64,000 bases of DNA, from NCBI RefSeq assembly GCF_013085345.1, contig NZ_JABFAJ010000021.1, forward strand, positions 1 through 64,000. The letters are read 5' to 3'. Source of the DNA: Isoptericola sediminis. Its GTDB lineage: Bacteria > Actinomycetota > Actinomycetes > Actinomycetales > Cellulomonadaceae. Within the stretch, counting starts at the first letter, position 1. Each line of letters opens with the position of its first letter. Below, piece by piece: positions 12,196 to 22,951 of the stretch. Both the position numbers and the translations under genes were made by a program. The notes below the pieces were generated by a model, which was given only the letters and a program-made list of their open reading frames with translations, was not told where the DNA came from and searched no databases.

Positions 12196-13179
12196 ATGCG
12201 TGCAGTGGTGGCCCGCGCCGCGGGTGGTCCCGAGGTCCTGGAGTCCGTCGACCTGCCCGACCCCGAGCCCGGGCCCGGCCGGCTGCTGGTCCGCGTCGAG
12301 GCGGCCGGCGTCAACTTCATCGACACCTACCGCCGGGCCGGCGTCTACCCGATGGAGTACCCGCACGTCGTGGGGGTCGAGGGCGCCGGGGTCGTCGTGG
12401 AGGTCGGCGCGGAGGTCCGGGGGTTCGCCCCCGGCGACCGGGTCGCCTGGCACGACGCCGCCGGCTCGTACGCCGAGCTCGCGCTCGTGCCGGCCGCCGG
12501 CGCCGTGCGCGTGCCCGACGCGCTGGACCTCGAGACGGCCGCCGCGCTCCCCCTGCAAGGGATGACCGCCCACTACCTGGTCGCCTCCACCTTCGAGGTC
12601 GGCCCCGGCCACGACGTGCTGCTGCACGCCGGGGCGGGCGGCGTCGGGCTGCTCGCGACCCAGCTCGCCACGGCCCGCGGCGGACGGGTGGTCACCACCG
12701 TCTCGTCGCCCGAGAAGGCGGCGCTGTCGCGCGAGGCCGGGGCGGCGCACACGATCGACTACGCCGCGATGGACGACCTCACCGCCGAGCTGCCCGCCGC
12801 GGTGCGGCGACTCACCGACGGCGCGGGTGTGCACGTCGTGTACGACGGTGTGGGCCGCGCGACCTTCGACGCCTCGCTGGACTCGCTGCGCCCCCGCGGC
12901 ACGCTCGTGCTGTTCGGCGGCGCGTCCGGCCAGGTGCCACCGTTCGACCCGCAGCGGCTCAACACCGGCGGCTCGCTGTATCTCACCCGCCCGACCCTCG
13001 CCCACTACACCGCCACCCGCTCCGAGATCGAGTGGCGCGCGGGCGAGGTCCTGGGACTCGCCGCCGACGGCGACCTCGACGTCCGCGTGGGCGCCGCCTA
13101 CCCGCTCGCCGAGGCCGCGGCCGCGCACACCGCGCTCGAGGGCCGGGCCACGACCGGGAAGGTGCTGCTCCTGCCCTGA
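12196..13179 (+). CDS. NADPH:quinone oxidoreductase, MDR family
   Basis: Zinc-free medium-chain dehydrogenase/reductase of 327 residues. The N-terminal GroES-like domain carries the GVNFIDTYRRAGVYP signature typical of quinone oxidoreductases. The Rossmann part shows HAGAGGVGLLATQLA near 150-164. The structural Cys cluster of zinc alcohol dehydrogenases is absent. It probably reduces quinones or enones with NADPH. A methyltransferase gene follows after 13 bases, so the two likely form a transcription unit. Confidence 0.9.
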   Translation: MRAVVARAAGGPEVLESVDLPDPEPGPGRLLVRVEAAGVNFIDTYRRAGVYPMEYPHVVGVEGAGVVVEVGAEVRGFAPGDRVAWHDAAGSYAELALVPAAGAVRVPDALDLETAAALPLQGMTAHYLVASTFEVGPGHDVLLHAGAGGVGLLATQLATARGGRVVTTVSSPEKAALSREAGAAHTIDYAAMDDLTAELPAAVRRLTDGAGVHVVYDGVGRATFDASLDSLRPRGTLVLFGGASGQVPPFDPQRLNTGGSLYLTRPTLAHYTATRSEIEWRAGEVLGLAADGDLDVRVGAAYPLAEAAAAHTALEGRATTGKVLLLP

Positions 13180-13192
13180 CGAGAGGATCACC

Positions 13193-13990
13193 GTGCCCGA
13201 CTGGTCGCCGTCCGACTACCTGCGCTTCACCGACGAGCGTTCCCGGCCCTTCGCCGAGCTCCTCGCCCGTGTGCCCGGCACGCCGCGCTCCGTCCTCGAC
13301 CTCGGCTGCGGACCCGGCCACCTGGCCGCGATGCTTCGCCGACGATGGCCCGGCGCCGACGTCGTCGGCCTGGACGCGTCCCCCGCCATGATCGACGCCG
13401 CCCGCACCGCCGACCCCGACGGACGCTACGTGCTGGGCGACCTGCGCGACCTCGCCGCCGGCCGGCCGCCCACGGGCGTCCCGTCACGCCCGGACCTCGT
13501 GATCAGCAACGCGACGCTCCAGTGGGTGCCGGACCACCGGGACCTGCTGCCGGCGCTCGCGGGTCTCGCCCGCGAGACGTTCGCCTTCTCCGTGCCCGGC
13601 AACCAGGACGCACCGAGCCACCGCCTGCTGCGCGAGGTCGCGGCACGTGGGTCCTACGCCGACGCGGTCGGTCCCGTGCCCCGACGGGCGGTCGGCGACC
13701 CGGCGGACTACCTCGAGATCCTGGCCGGACCGGGTCGCGCGGTCGACGCCTGGGAGACGACCTACACGCACGTCCTTCCCGGCGAGGACCCGGTGCTGCG
13801 CTGGATCTCCGCGACCGGGGCGCAGCCCGTGCTGCAGGCCCTGGAGGCCCACGACGCCGACCACGGCACCACCCTGCGGGAGCAGTTCGACGCCGAGTAC
13901 GGTGCCGCGCTGCGCCGGGCCTACCCGCGCCAGCCGTACGGGACCCCGCTCGCCTTCCGCCGCGTCTTCGTCGTGGTCACCACCGGGTGA
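13193..13990 (+). CDS. tam: Trans-aconitate 2-methyltransferase-like protein
   Basis: SAM-dependent class I methyltransferase, 265 residues. It opens with the Tam-like YLRFTDERSRPFAELL segment. The SAM motif VLDLGCGPGHLAAML is near 35-49, then GLDASPAMI (motif II acidic residue) and SNATLQWVPDH. Members methylate trans-aconitate, a toxic by-product of the citric acid cycle. The GTG start at 13193 has GAGAGG six bases upstream, and an in-frame extension into the previous gene is spurious. Confidence 0.85.
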   Translation: MPDWSPSDYLRFTDERSRPFAELLARVPGTPRSVLDLGCGPGHLAAMLRRRWPGADVVGLDASPAMIDAARTADPDGRYVLGDLRDLAAGRPPTGVPSRPDLVISNATLQWVPDHRDLLPALAGLARETFAFSVPGNQDAPSHRLLREVAARGSYADAVGPVPRRAVGDPADYLEILAGPGRAVDAWETTYTHVLPGEDPVLRWISATGAQPVLQALEAHDADHGTTLREQFDAEYGAALRRAYPRQPYGTPLAFRRVFVVVTTG

Positions 13991-14003
13991 CGGCGTCCGG
14001 GCG

Positions 14004-14009
14004 TAGCGT
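14004..14009 (+). promoter_or_regulatory. Leaderless -10 box of the LLM oxidoreductase gene
   Basis: TAGCGT ends six bases before ATG 14016 in a 25-base gap that lacks a ribosome binding site. Confidence 0.45.
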
Positions 14010-14015
14010 GGCTCC

Positions 14016-14807
14016 ATGGACTCCCCCACCACGGAACGGCCGCTGCGCGTCGCCGTCCAGCTCCAGCCCCAGCACGCCGACTACGGCCAGATCCGCGACG
14101 CCGTCCTGCGCGCCGAGGACCTGGGCGTCGACATCGTCTTCAACTGGGACCACTTCTACCCCCTCTCGGGGGACCCCGACGGCAAGCACTTCGAGTGCTG
14201 GACCATGCTCGGGGCCTGGGCCGAGCAGACCGAGCGCGTCGAGATCGGCGCTCTCGTCACCGGCAACGGGTACCGCAACCCGGACCTGCTGGCCGACATG
14301 GCCCGCACCGTCGACCACGTCTCGGGCGGGCGTCTGATCCTCGGGATGGGGGCCGGCTGGTTCGAGAAGGACTACCGGGAGTTCGGCTACGAGTTCGGTA
14401 CCGCCGGGTCTCGCATCGCCGGGCTGGCCGAGGCCATGCCCCGCATCCGCCGGCGGCTCGCCGCCGGCAACCCCGCGCCCACGCGCGAGATCCCGATCCT
14501 CATCGGCGGCGGCGGGGAGAGGAAGACCTTGCGGATCGTGGCCGAGCACGCCGACGTGTGGCACTCCTTCGGCGACGTCGACACGCTGCGCCGCAAGTCG
14601 GCGATCCTCGACGAGCACGGCGCCGCCGTCGGGCGCGACACCGGTCGTCTCGTCGAGCGGTCGGTCGGGGTCCACGGCTCGCCCGCCGCGACCGGGCCGG
14701 GTCTGCTCGAGGCCGGTGCCACGCTCCTGACCCTGGGCGTCGGCGGACCCGACTACGACCTGTCGAGGGTCGCCGACTGGGTCGCCTGGCGCGACGCCCA
14801 GGGCTGA
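14016..14807 (+). CDS. LLM-class (luciferase-like) flavin/F420-dependent oxidoreductase
   Basis: A 263-residue protein of the bacterial luciferase-like TIM-barrel fold. AEDLGVDIVFNWDHFYPL near the start, RVEIGALVTGN, and VDHVSGGRLILGMGAGWFEKDYREFG are the family hallmarks. The last stretch lines the flavin or F420 phosphate pocket. The substrate is unknown. The family includes F420-dependent reductases of xenobiotics and cofactor intermediates, and cofactor choice cannot be read here. It is convergent with the SDR gene, three bases apart. Confidence 0.85.
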   Translation: MDSPTTERPLRVAVQLQPQHADYGQIRDAVLRAEDLGVDIVFNWDHFYPLSGDPDGKHFECWTMLGAWAEQTERVEIGALVTGNGYRNPDLLADMARTVDHVSGGRLILGMGAGWFEKDYREFGYEFGTAGSRIAGLAEAMPRIRRRLAAGNPAPTREIPILIGGGGERKTLRIVAEHADVWHSFGDVDTLRRKSAILDEHGAAVGRDTGRLVERSVGVHGSPAATGPGLLEAGATLLTLGVGGPDYDLSRVADWVAWRDAQG

Positions 14808-14810
14808 GGC

Positions 14811-15650
14811 TCAGCGTCCCGTCAGCGGCCCGTGCAGCGCGTCGTCGTCCCCGGCCGGCAGCACCCGCAGCCGGCGCGGGACGGCGGCCGTCGCGCCGGC
14901 GGCCGTCTCCCGCAACGACGCCGGGGTGTCGTCGGAGACCCGCACGAACCAGCCCGAGCACTCGTCGAGCTCGCCCCGGGCGAAGGCGACCGCGACGTCG
15001 ACGGTGCGCTCGACGGGCGTCCACTCCGTACGGCCCTCGTGGGTCCGCATCCCGGCGGTCATGTCCGTGGCCACGACGCCGGGTGCCAGCTCGAGGGTGC
15101 GCAGACCCTTCTCGTGGCCCATGGCGTGCAGCTGCTGGCCCAGGCGCATCAGCGCCGTCTTGGACAGGTTGTAGGCGCTGGAGTAGGTCATGTCGTGCGA
15201 CCCGGCACCGCTGTTGAGGTCGACGACCCGGCCGCCGCCACGCGCCAGCATGCCCGGCACCACGTGCCGCGCGAGCAGGAACGGACCGCGGACGTTCGTC
15301 TCCATCACCTGCCACCACTCCTCGACGTCCGCCTCCCACAGGGGGACCTCGGCGTCGATGCGGCCCGCGTTGTTGACGAGCAGGTCGACCGACCCGAGCT
15401 CGTCCTCCGCCTGCCGCACGGCACTCGCGACCGCCTCGGGGTCGGTGACGTCGCAGGGCAGCACGACGGCCGTACGACCCGTCGCACGCACCTGCTCGGC
15501 GACCTCGGCCAGCCGGTCGGCGTCCCGGGCGAGGAGCGCCACGTCGAGGCCGGCGTCGGCCAGCCCGAGCGCGACGGCGCGGCCGATGCCGCGCGTCGCG
15601 CCGGTGACCAACGCCGTCCGCGCCGCGGGGAGGTCCTGGGGCTCAGCCAC
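14811..15650 (-). CDS. Short-chain dehydrogenase/reductase
   Basis: Classical SDR, 279 residues. The cofactor loop TGATRGIG is at 16-23, CDVTD near 66, NNAG near 91-94, a catalytic Ser in the LNSGAGSHD strand and YNLSK as the Tyr/Lys pair. The C-terminal tail of about 40 residues is not typical of the core. The GTG start lies eight bases inside the end of pheT, so it is probably co-expressed with pheST although unrelated in function. The substrate is unknown. Confidence 0.88.
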   Translation of the reverse strand: MAEPQDLPAARTALVTGATRGIGRAVALGLADAGLDVALLARDADRLAEVAEQVRATGRTAVVLPCDVTDPEAVASAVRQAEDELGSVDLLVNNAGRIDAEVPLWEADVEEWWQVMETNVRGPFLLARHVVPGMLARGGGRVVDLNSGAGSHDMTYSSAYNLSKTALMRLGQQLHAMGHEKGLRTLELAPGVVATDMTAGMRTHEGRTEWTPVERTVDVAVAFARGELDECSGWFVRVSDDTPASLRETAAGATAAVPRRLRVLPAGDDDALHGPLTGR

Positions 15651-18245
15651 GGAGCACCGCCCCCACCCGCTCGGCCGTGACCCGCACCACGCCGTCCCGG
15701 GCGGCCCGGACGTCCTCGGCGGTCAGCGTCCGGTCCGCGGCCCGGAGCCGGACCGAGTACGCCAGCGACTTCTTGCCGCGGCCGATCTGCTCGCCCGTGA
15801 AGAGGTCGAACAGCTCGACCCGCTCGAGCAGCTCACCCGCTCCCGCCACGACGGCGGCCTCCACGTCGGCGGCCGGCACCGTGGCGTCCACGACGAGGGC
15901 GAAGTCCTCCTTGGCCGCGGGGAAGGCCGAGACCGGCGCCGCGACCCGGGGCGACCCGTCGGCGGCGTCGACGAGCGCCGACAGGTCCATCTCGAAGGCG
16001 ACGGTGCGGCGCGGCAGGCCCAGCTCCTCGAGCACCTTGGGGTGCAGCTCGCCCGCGTGCCCCACGGTCCGGACCTCTCCGTCACCGCCGGCGACCTCGA
16101 ACCGCGCGCAGCGACCGGGGTGCCAGGGCATGTGGTCGGGGTCGTTCGAGACGACGACCTCGGCACCGGCCAGGTCGGCGACCGTCCGGGCGGCCTCGAC
16201 GGCGTCGGCCCAGTCGACCGGCCGTCCGGGCCCCCACCATCCGGCGGGGACGCGGTTCCCGGTCAGCACACCGGCGACGCGGCGCGGCTGGTCGGGTGTG
16301 GCGGCGGCGAGCGCCTCGAGCTGGTCGGGGGTGGGCCGCACGCCCACGGGCAGCTGCGGCGCCGCGGGTGCGTCGGCGACCGGTCGGGTCACCTGCCCCA
16401 TCTCGAACACGGCGACGTCGTCGATCCCGCGCGAGACGTTGCGCCGCGCGGTGTCGAGCAGGCTGACCAGCAGCGTGGTCCGCATCAGCGGGCGGTCCTC
16501 GGCCAGCGGGTTCGCCAGGCGCAGCGCCGTGCGGCGCGGGTCGTCGGCAGGCAGACCGAGGGCGTCGAGGTCCTGCTGCCCGACGAACGGGTAGGACAGC
16601 ACCTCGACCAGCCCCGCGTCCGCGAGCGCCCGGGCGACGGAGCGGCGGATGCGCTGCTCCGGCGTCAGGCCCCGACCGCCCGGGGCGGCCGGCAGGACGG
16701 AGGCGATCTGGTCGTAGCCGGCGATGCGCACGACCTCCTCGACCAGCGCCGCCGGCTCGACCAGGTCGGGCCGCCACGTCGGCGGGGTGACCGTCAGGGT
16801 GTCGTCACCGGCCACGGTGCACCCGATCTGCTCCAGGATCTGCACGACCTGCTCGCGGGTGTACGGCACGCCCGAGGTACGGGTCGGCAGGGAGACGTCC
16901 ATGGCCAGGGGCGCCGGGGTCGTGGTGGTGTCCAGGTCGCTCACCGCCGGGTCCGCCGTGCCGCCGCCGAGCTCGACGAGCAGGTCGACGACGCGCTGCG
17001 CGGCGACGGCGGGCAGGCGCGGGTCGACGCCGCGCTCGAAACGCTTGGCGGCCTCTGAGGGCAGCTTGTGCCGACGGGCGGTGCGGGCGACGGTGACCTG
17101 GTCGAAGTGCGCGGCCTCGACGAGCACGTCCGTGGTGGCCGCGGAGACCTCCGAGGACGCGCCGCCCATGACGCCGGCCAGACCGAGCACCCGCGAGCCC
17201 GGGCCGTCGGGCGAGTCGGTGATGAGCAGGTCCTCGGTGTCCAGGGCGCGGTCGACGTCGTCGAGCGTGGTCAGCCGCTCCCCCGGTGCCGCACGGCGCA
17301 CCACGATCGGTGCCGTGACCGCGTCGAGGTCGTAGGCGTGCAGCGGCTGACCCAGGTCGAGCATCACGTAGTTGGTGACGTCCACGGCCAGGGAGATGGA
17401 CCGCATGCCGGAGCCCTCGAGCCGCCGCTTCATCCACGGCGGCGTCGGCGCGGTCGGGTCGATCCCCCGCACGATACGCGTGACGAACCGGTCGCAGCCG
17501 ACCTGCCCGTCGATCGGCGCGGTGTCGTCCACCGCGACGGCGAACCCGTCCGCGGTGGCGGCCGGCGGCGCGGTGGGCAGCGCCTCGGCCAGCCCGCGGT
17601 CGGTGAACGCGGCGCCGGTCGAGTGCGCGTACTCCCGGGCGACGCCGCGGTAGCTGAAGGCGTAGCCGCGGTCCGGGGTGACGTTGATCTCGAGCACCTC
17701 GTCACCCAGGCCGAGCAGCGCGACCGCGTCCTGCCCGGGGGTGAGGTCGGCGGCGTCGAACCCGGCCTCGGTCAGCACCAGGATGCCCCCGTGGTCCTCG
17801 CCGAGCCCGAGCTCCTTGGTCGAGCAGATCATGCCGTCGGAGACGTGCCCGTAGGTCTTGCGCGACGCGATCGCGAACCCGCCGGGCAGCACCGTGCCCG
17901 GCAGGGAGACGACGACGAGGTCGCCGACGCCGAAGTTGTGCGCGCCGCACACGATGCCCCGCGCACCACCGGCGGGCACGTCGGCGTCGTCGACGCCCGT
18001 GATCCGGGTCGCGTTGTGCTCCGGCCCGACGTCGACCAGGCACCAGTTGATCGTCTTGCCGTTCTTCTGCGGCTCGCCGGTCATCTCCAGCACCCGGCCG
18101 ACGACGAGCGGCCCGGAGACCGCGGCGGGGTGGATCTCCTCCTCCTCGAGCCCGACCCGGACCAGGTCGGCGGCGAGCTGCTCCGTGGTGAGGTCCGCGG
18201 GCAGCTCGACGTGGTCGGCCAGCCAGTCTGCAACGATGCGGGGCA

Positions 18246-18246
<1 letters not shown>
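15643..18246 (-). CDS. pheT: Phenylalanyl-tRNA synthetase beta subunit
   Basis: Beta chain of the alpha2beta2 PheRS. Its 867 residues include an N-terminal tRNA-binding OB domain (about 40-155, VVGRVLEMTG), the B3/B4 editing domain (RYVMLDLGQPLHAYD-type stretch near 290), B5 domains, a catalytic-like module (PFVGQQDLDALGLP) and a C-terminal FDX-ACB anticodon domain (SAFPAAKEDFALVV). It overlaps pheS by one base (TGATG), matching the usual stoichiometric operon. Confidence 0.97.
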
Positions 18247-19995
<1,749 letters not shown>

Positions 19996-20001
19996 GCGCC
20001 G

Positions 20002-20007
20002 ATCGTA
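20002..20007 (-). promoter_or_regulatory. Leaderless -10 box of thpR
   Basis: Minus-strand TACGAT ends six bases before the GTG at 19995. The same hexamer and spacing stand in front of the recQ-like gene at 32500. Confidence 0.55.
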
Positions 20008-20040
20008 CGGCCGGGCGTCGACGGGGGTCTGGGTGATCCG

Positions 20041-20055
20041 TCGAAAAAACTTCGA
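20041..20055. promoter_or_regulatory. Short palindrome in the thpR / secreted-protein divergent region
   Basis: TCGAA-AAAAC-TTCGA is a perfect 5-5-5 inverted repeat in an otherwise GC-rich gap. It is flanked by two direct copies of GATCCGT (20035-20041 and 20054-20060). It lies between two divergent genes and could be an operator. No promoter for the plus-strand gene could be assigned with confidence. Confidence 0.3.
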
Positions 20056-20127
20056 TCCGTGTGCATCCGACCGAGGGGTCCCCGACGAACACACGGGTGT
20101 CATGGCCCCGAAGGAGAGGAAAGACCC

Positions 20128-20487
20128 ATGAAGCGCATCGCGATCGCCGGCGTGTCCGCGGCCCTCGCCGCCCTGGCCACGGTGGGAGCCGCCGGTTCGG
20201 CCTCCGCCCACGCCCCGGTGGGTGCGGGTGAGGGCGGCAAGCCCACCGGCATCGAGTGCCAGCAGTTCGGTATCGGCGTGCTCCAGGACACCGGCGTCCT
20301 GAGCGGCGTGGCCGCGAACGGGCTCGAGTGGCCGATCGGGAGCGGCGACTACCTGCCCTTCAGCACGGTGCTGAACATCCACCGCACCGACCCCGGTACC
20401 GCGAACGTGGTGCTGAAGGCCTACGCGGACGTGCTGCTGCCCGGCGCGGACGTCGACGGCGCCATCGACGCCGCCTGCCCGGCCTGA
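20128..20487 (+). CDS. Small secreted protein of unknown function
   Basis: A 119-residue protein with a clear Sec signal peptide: a KR start, a hydrophobic stretch 8-22, and a likely cut after ASA (residue 27). The mature part of about 92 residues has just two cysteines, Cys44 and Cys117, which may form a disulfide joining its ends. No family is recognised. The stretch 75-104 alternates hydrophobic and polar residues, suggesting beta strands. A strong ribosome site (AAGGAGAGG) lies upstream, and a perfect terminator follows, so it is a single-gene unit. Confidence 0.75.
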   Translation: MKRIAIAGVSAALAALATVGAAGSASAHAPVGAGEGGKPTGIECQQFGIGVLQDTGVLSGVAANGLEWPIGSGDYLPFSTVLNIHRTDPGTANVVLKAYADVLLPGADVDGAIDAACPA

Positions 20488-20511
20488 TCTCGGGCCCATC
20501 GACCGGCCGAG

Positions 20512-20540
20512 GGCCCCGCGTGTTCGTCCCACGCGGGGCC
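20512..20540. terminator. Hairpin between convergent genes
   Basis: A perfect 11-base stem GGCCCCGCGTG (20512-20522) pairs with 20530-20540 around a 7-base loop. It lies between the ends of the secreted-protein gene and trmH and may serve both strands. The following T-run is short. Confidence 0.75.
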
Positions 20541-20572
20541 TTCGGTCATGCCCGGACGGGTGCGCCGGGGTC

Positions 20573-21427
20573 TCAGCGCTGCGCGCGTCCGGAGGCGTAG
20601 AGGCAGACCGTGGCGGCGGTGGCGAGGTTCAGCGACTCGGCCCGGCCACGGATCGGGACACGGACGACGGCGTCGGCCAGCGCCCGATCCTCGCTCGGCA
20701 GGCCCCAGGCCTCGTTGCCGAACACCCAGGCGGCGGAGGCGGCCAGGTCGGGCACACCCTCGGGGCTCGCGCCGGCGACGTCGAGCAGATCGTCCAGGTC
20801 GTGGTCGCCGGTGCCGTCGGCGGCCAGCACGGCGCACCCGGCGGCCCGGACGCCCTCGACCACGTCGGACAGCGGCACCCCCGTCACGACCGGGAGGTGG
20901 AAGAGCGAGCCCGCCGTCGAGCGGACGACCTTCGGGTTGTGGACGTCGACGCTCTCACCGGCCAGCACCACCAGGTCCGCCCCCGCCGCGTCGGCGGCAC
21001 GGATCACGGCGCCGGCGTTGCCGGGGTCGCGGACGGAGGCCAGCACGGCCACGAGCAGCGGACGGTCCGGCGACCTGCGCCGGTCCAGGGCCTCGCCCAG
21101 CTCGGGCTCGTCGGTGCGCACGACGGCGAGGACGCCCTGCGCGTCCGGGCTCATGGCGTCCAGCACCTCGGGCGTACCCAGGTGCACGTACAGCCCGGCG
21201 GCCAGCGCCGTGTCCAGGATCTCGGGGTGCCGTCGCGCCGCGGGGGCCGTGAGGTAGACGTCGCGCACCCGGGCGGACGCGTGCCGGACGGCCTCGCGCA
21301 CGCCCTGGGGTCCCTCCACGAGGAACTGTCCGTGCTTCGCACGTGCAGAACGCCCGGACAGCGCCCTGACCTGCTTGACGCGACCTGCTCGCGGGTTGGC
21401 GAGGGTCACGTCCGGGATGCGGGGCAT
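20573..21427 (-). CDS. TrmH/SpoU family RNA methyltransferase
   Basis: SPOUT-class 2'-O-ribose methyltransferase, 284 residues. An N-terminal substrate-binding domain (about 20-110) is followed by the knotted SAM domain: SVRDPGNAGAVIRAADA (motif 1), FGNEAWGLP (motif 2) and IRGRAESLNLATAATVCLY (motif 3, the knot). Its place after infC-rpmI-rplT matches the tsnR-like gene of many actinobacteria. The target, 23S rRNA or tRNA, is not decided. The start is ATG 21427, 44 bases after rplT. Confidence 0.9.
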   Translation of the reverse strand: MPRIPDVTLANPRAGRVKQVRALSGRSARAKHGQFLVEGPQGVREAVRHASARVRDVYLTAPAARRHPEILDTALAAGLYVHLGTPEVLDAMSPDAQGVLAVVRTDEPELGEALDRRRSPDRPLLVAVLASVRDPGNAGAVIRAADAAGADLVVLAGESVDVHNPKVVRSTAGSLFHLPVVTGVPLSDVVEGVRAAGCAVLAADGTGDHDLDDLLDVAGASPEGVPDLAASAAWVFGNEAWGLPSEDRALADAVVRVPIRGRAESLNLATAATVCLYASGRAQR

Positions 21428-21471
21428 CGGCAGGAGGGCTGTCCGGGCGTCCTGGAAGACCGAGCCGGAGC

Positions 21472-21855
21472 TCAGGCGGCCTTCGGCGCGTTGACGTCCT
21501 GGGGCAGGGCGTCCTTGGCGACCTTGACCAGCGCGTTGAACGCGGCGGTGTCGTTGACCGCGAGCTCGGCGAGCATGCGACGGTCGACCTCGACGCCCGC
21601 GGCCTTGAGGCCCTGGACGAAACGGTTGTAGGTCAGACCCTGCTGGCGGGCCGCAGCGTTGATGCGCTGGATCCACAGCTTGCGGAAGTCGCCCTTCTTG
21701 GCCTTCCGGTCACGGTACGAGTAGACGAAGGAGTGGGTGACCTGCTCCTTGGCCTTGCGGTACAGACGGGAACGCTGGCCGCGGTAACCGCTGGCGCGCT
21801 CGAGGGTCGTACGACGCTTCTTGTGGGCGTTGACCGCCCGCTTCACGCGTGCCAC
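21472..21855 (-). CDS. rplT: 50S ribosomal protein L20
   Basis: Early-assembly 23S rRNA-binding protein. The 127 residues start [14 protein letters not shown] and contain the family segment [16 protein letters not shown]. In other bacteria L20 also represses its own infC-rpmI-rplT operon by binding the leader RNA. That is relevant to the leader structures at 22952-23094. The gene follows rpmI by 60 bases. Confidence 0.98.
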   Translation of the reverse strand: MARVKRAVNAHKKRRTTLERASGYRGQRSRLYRKAKEQVTHSFVYSYRDRKAKKGDFRKLWIQRINAAARQQGLTYNRFVQGLKAAGVEVDRRMLAELAVNDTAAFNALVKVAKDALPQDVNAPKAA

Positions 21856-21915
21856 GTGATGCTCCTTGCAGTTCGGGTCGACAAGTGCTCCCGGCGGCGC
21901 GAGCCGCCGGAGAGA

Positions 21916-22110
21916 TCACTTACCGAGCATCTTCTTGATTCGCTTGACGTCGGCCGGGGCGACGTCCTGGTCCACGGCGAGCCGACGCGTACGGCGGCTC
22001 GACTTGTGCTCGAGGTAGTGCCGGGCGTTGGTCTGCTCACGCATGAGCTTGCCCTTGCCGGTCGTCCGGAAGCGCTTCTTGGCACCGGAGTGCGTCTTGT
22101 TCTTCGGCAT
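21916..22110 (-). CDS. rpmI: 50S ribosomal protein L35
   Basis: A small basic ribosomal protein of 64 residues with the typical [20 protein letters not shown] start. It lies second in the infC operon, 103 bases after infC. The start codon is ATG. Confidence 0.98.
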   Translation of the reverse strand: MPKNKTHSGAKKRFRTTGKGKLMREQTNARHYLEHKSSRRTRRLAVDQDVAPADVKRIKKMLGK

Positions 22111-22213
22111 GACTGCCGTCTCTCCTCGTGTCGGTCACCCACCCGAGGGCGGGGACGTGATGCTGACCGTGGCCGGTGGGGGCCGACCCGGTGTCAGATG
22201 GTTCGTGCGGCGC

Positions 22214-22951
22214 TCAGCGCTGCTGAGGGCCGGGCTTCGGACCCGGCTTCGGACCCGCCGCGGCGCTGGGCTCCGGCGCGGTTTGCTCCTCGGCCGGCTC
22301 CGGCGCGGTCTGCTCCTCGACGGGCTCCGGCGCGGTCTGGTCCTCCGCGGCGCGGCGCGCCTCGGCCTTGACCTCCGACTTGGTCTTGCGCTGGGCGTTG
22401 ACCTCGGCGGACCGCTTGCGCTGCTCGCTCTTGGCCTCGGACTTCTTCTTCACCGGCCCGAGGACCATGGTCATGTTGCGGCCGTCCTGCTTCGGCATGG
22501 ACTCGACGAAGCCGAGCTCCGCGACGTCGTCCGCGAGCCGCTCCAGCAGACGCACGCCGGCGTCAGGGCGGGACTGCTCACGACCACGGAACATGATCAT
22601 GACCTTGACCTTGTCGCCGGCCGCGAGGAACCGCTCGACGTGGCCCTTCTTGGTGGCGTAGTCGTGCGGGTCGATCTTGAGACGGAACCGGATCTCCTTC
22701 AGGAGGGTGTTCGCCTGCTTGCGCCGCGCCTCGCGCGCCTTCATGTCCGACTCGTACTTGTACTTGCCGTAGTCCATGAGCTTGGCGACGGGGGGACGGG
22801 CTGCCGGGGCGACCTCGACGAGGTCGAGGTCAGCGTCCTGGGCAAGCTTCAGGGCGACTCCCGTGGCGACCACGCCGACCTGTTCCCCGCCCGGGCCGAT
22901 GAGCCGGACCTCGGGGACGCGGATCCGGTCGTTGATGCGAGGCTCGCTGAT
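22214..22951 (-). CDS. infC: Translation initiation factor IF-3, with a rare ATC start
   Basis: Binds the 30S subunit and checks the initiator codon. The conserved IF-3 start [20 protein letters not shown] lies upstream of any ATG, GTG or TTG. The only suitable codon is ATC at 22949-22951, with AGGAG (22959-22963) exactly seven bases upstream. Unusual starts in infC are known to give IF-3 autoregulation. The N domain spans about 1-75 and the C domain 85-165. A Lys/Glu- and Pro-rich tail takes the protein to 245 residues, longer than the usual 180. Confidence 0.93.
   Translation of the reverse strand: MSEPRINDRIRVPEVRLIGPGGEQVGVVATGVALKLAQDADLDLVEVAPAARPPVAKLMDYGKYKYESDMKAREARRKQANTLLKEIRFRLKIDPHDYATKKGHVERFLAAGDKVKVMIMFRGREQSRPDAGVRLLERLADDVAELGFVESMPKQDGRNMTMVLGPVKKKSEAKSEQRKRSAEVNAQRKTKSEVKAEARRAAEDQTAPEPVEEQTAPEPAEEQTAPEPSAAAGPKPGPKPGPQQR
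22268..22342 (-). repeat. 27-base repeat encoding (D/E)QTAPEP units in the IF-3 tail
   Basis: Three near-identical copies of a 27-base unit encode QTAPEPxEE-type peptides, followed by a [10 protein letters not shown] stretch. The tail should be disordered. The unit length is a multiple of three, so copy changes would keep frame. Confidence 0.85.

Noticed and set aside
20102-20131. Nine-codon upstream peptide (MAPKERKDP) before the secreted-protein gene
   Set aside because: It has no ribosome binding site of its own, and its bases are the Shine-Dalgarno of the main gene. It is more likely chance.
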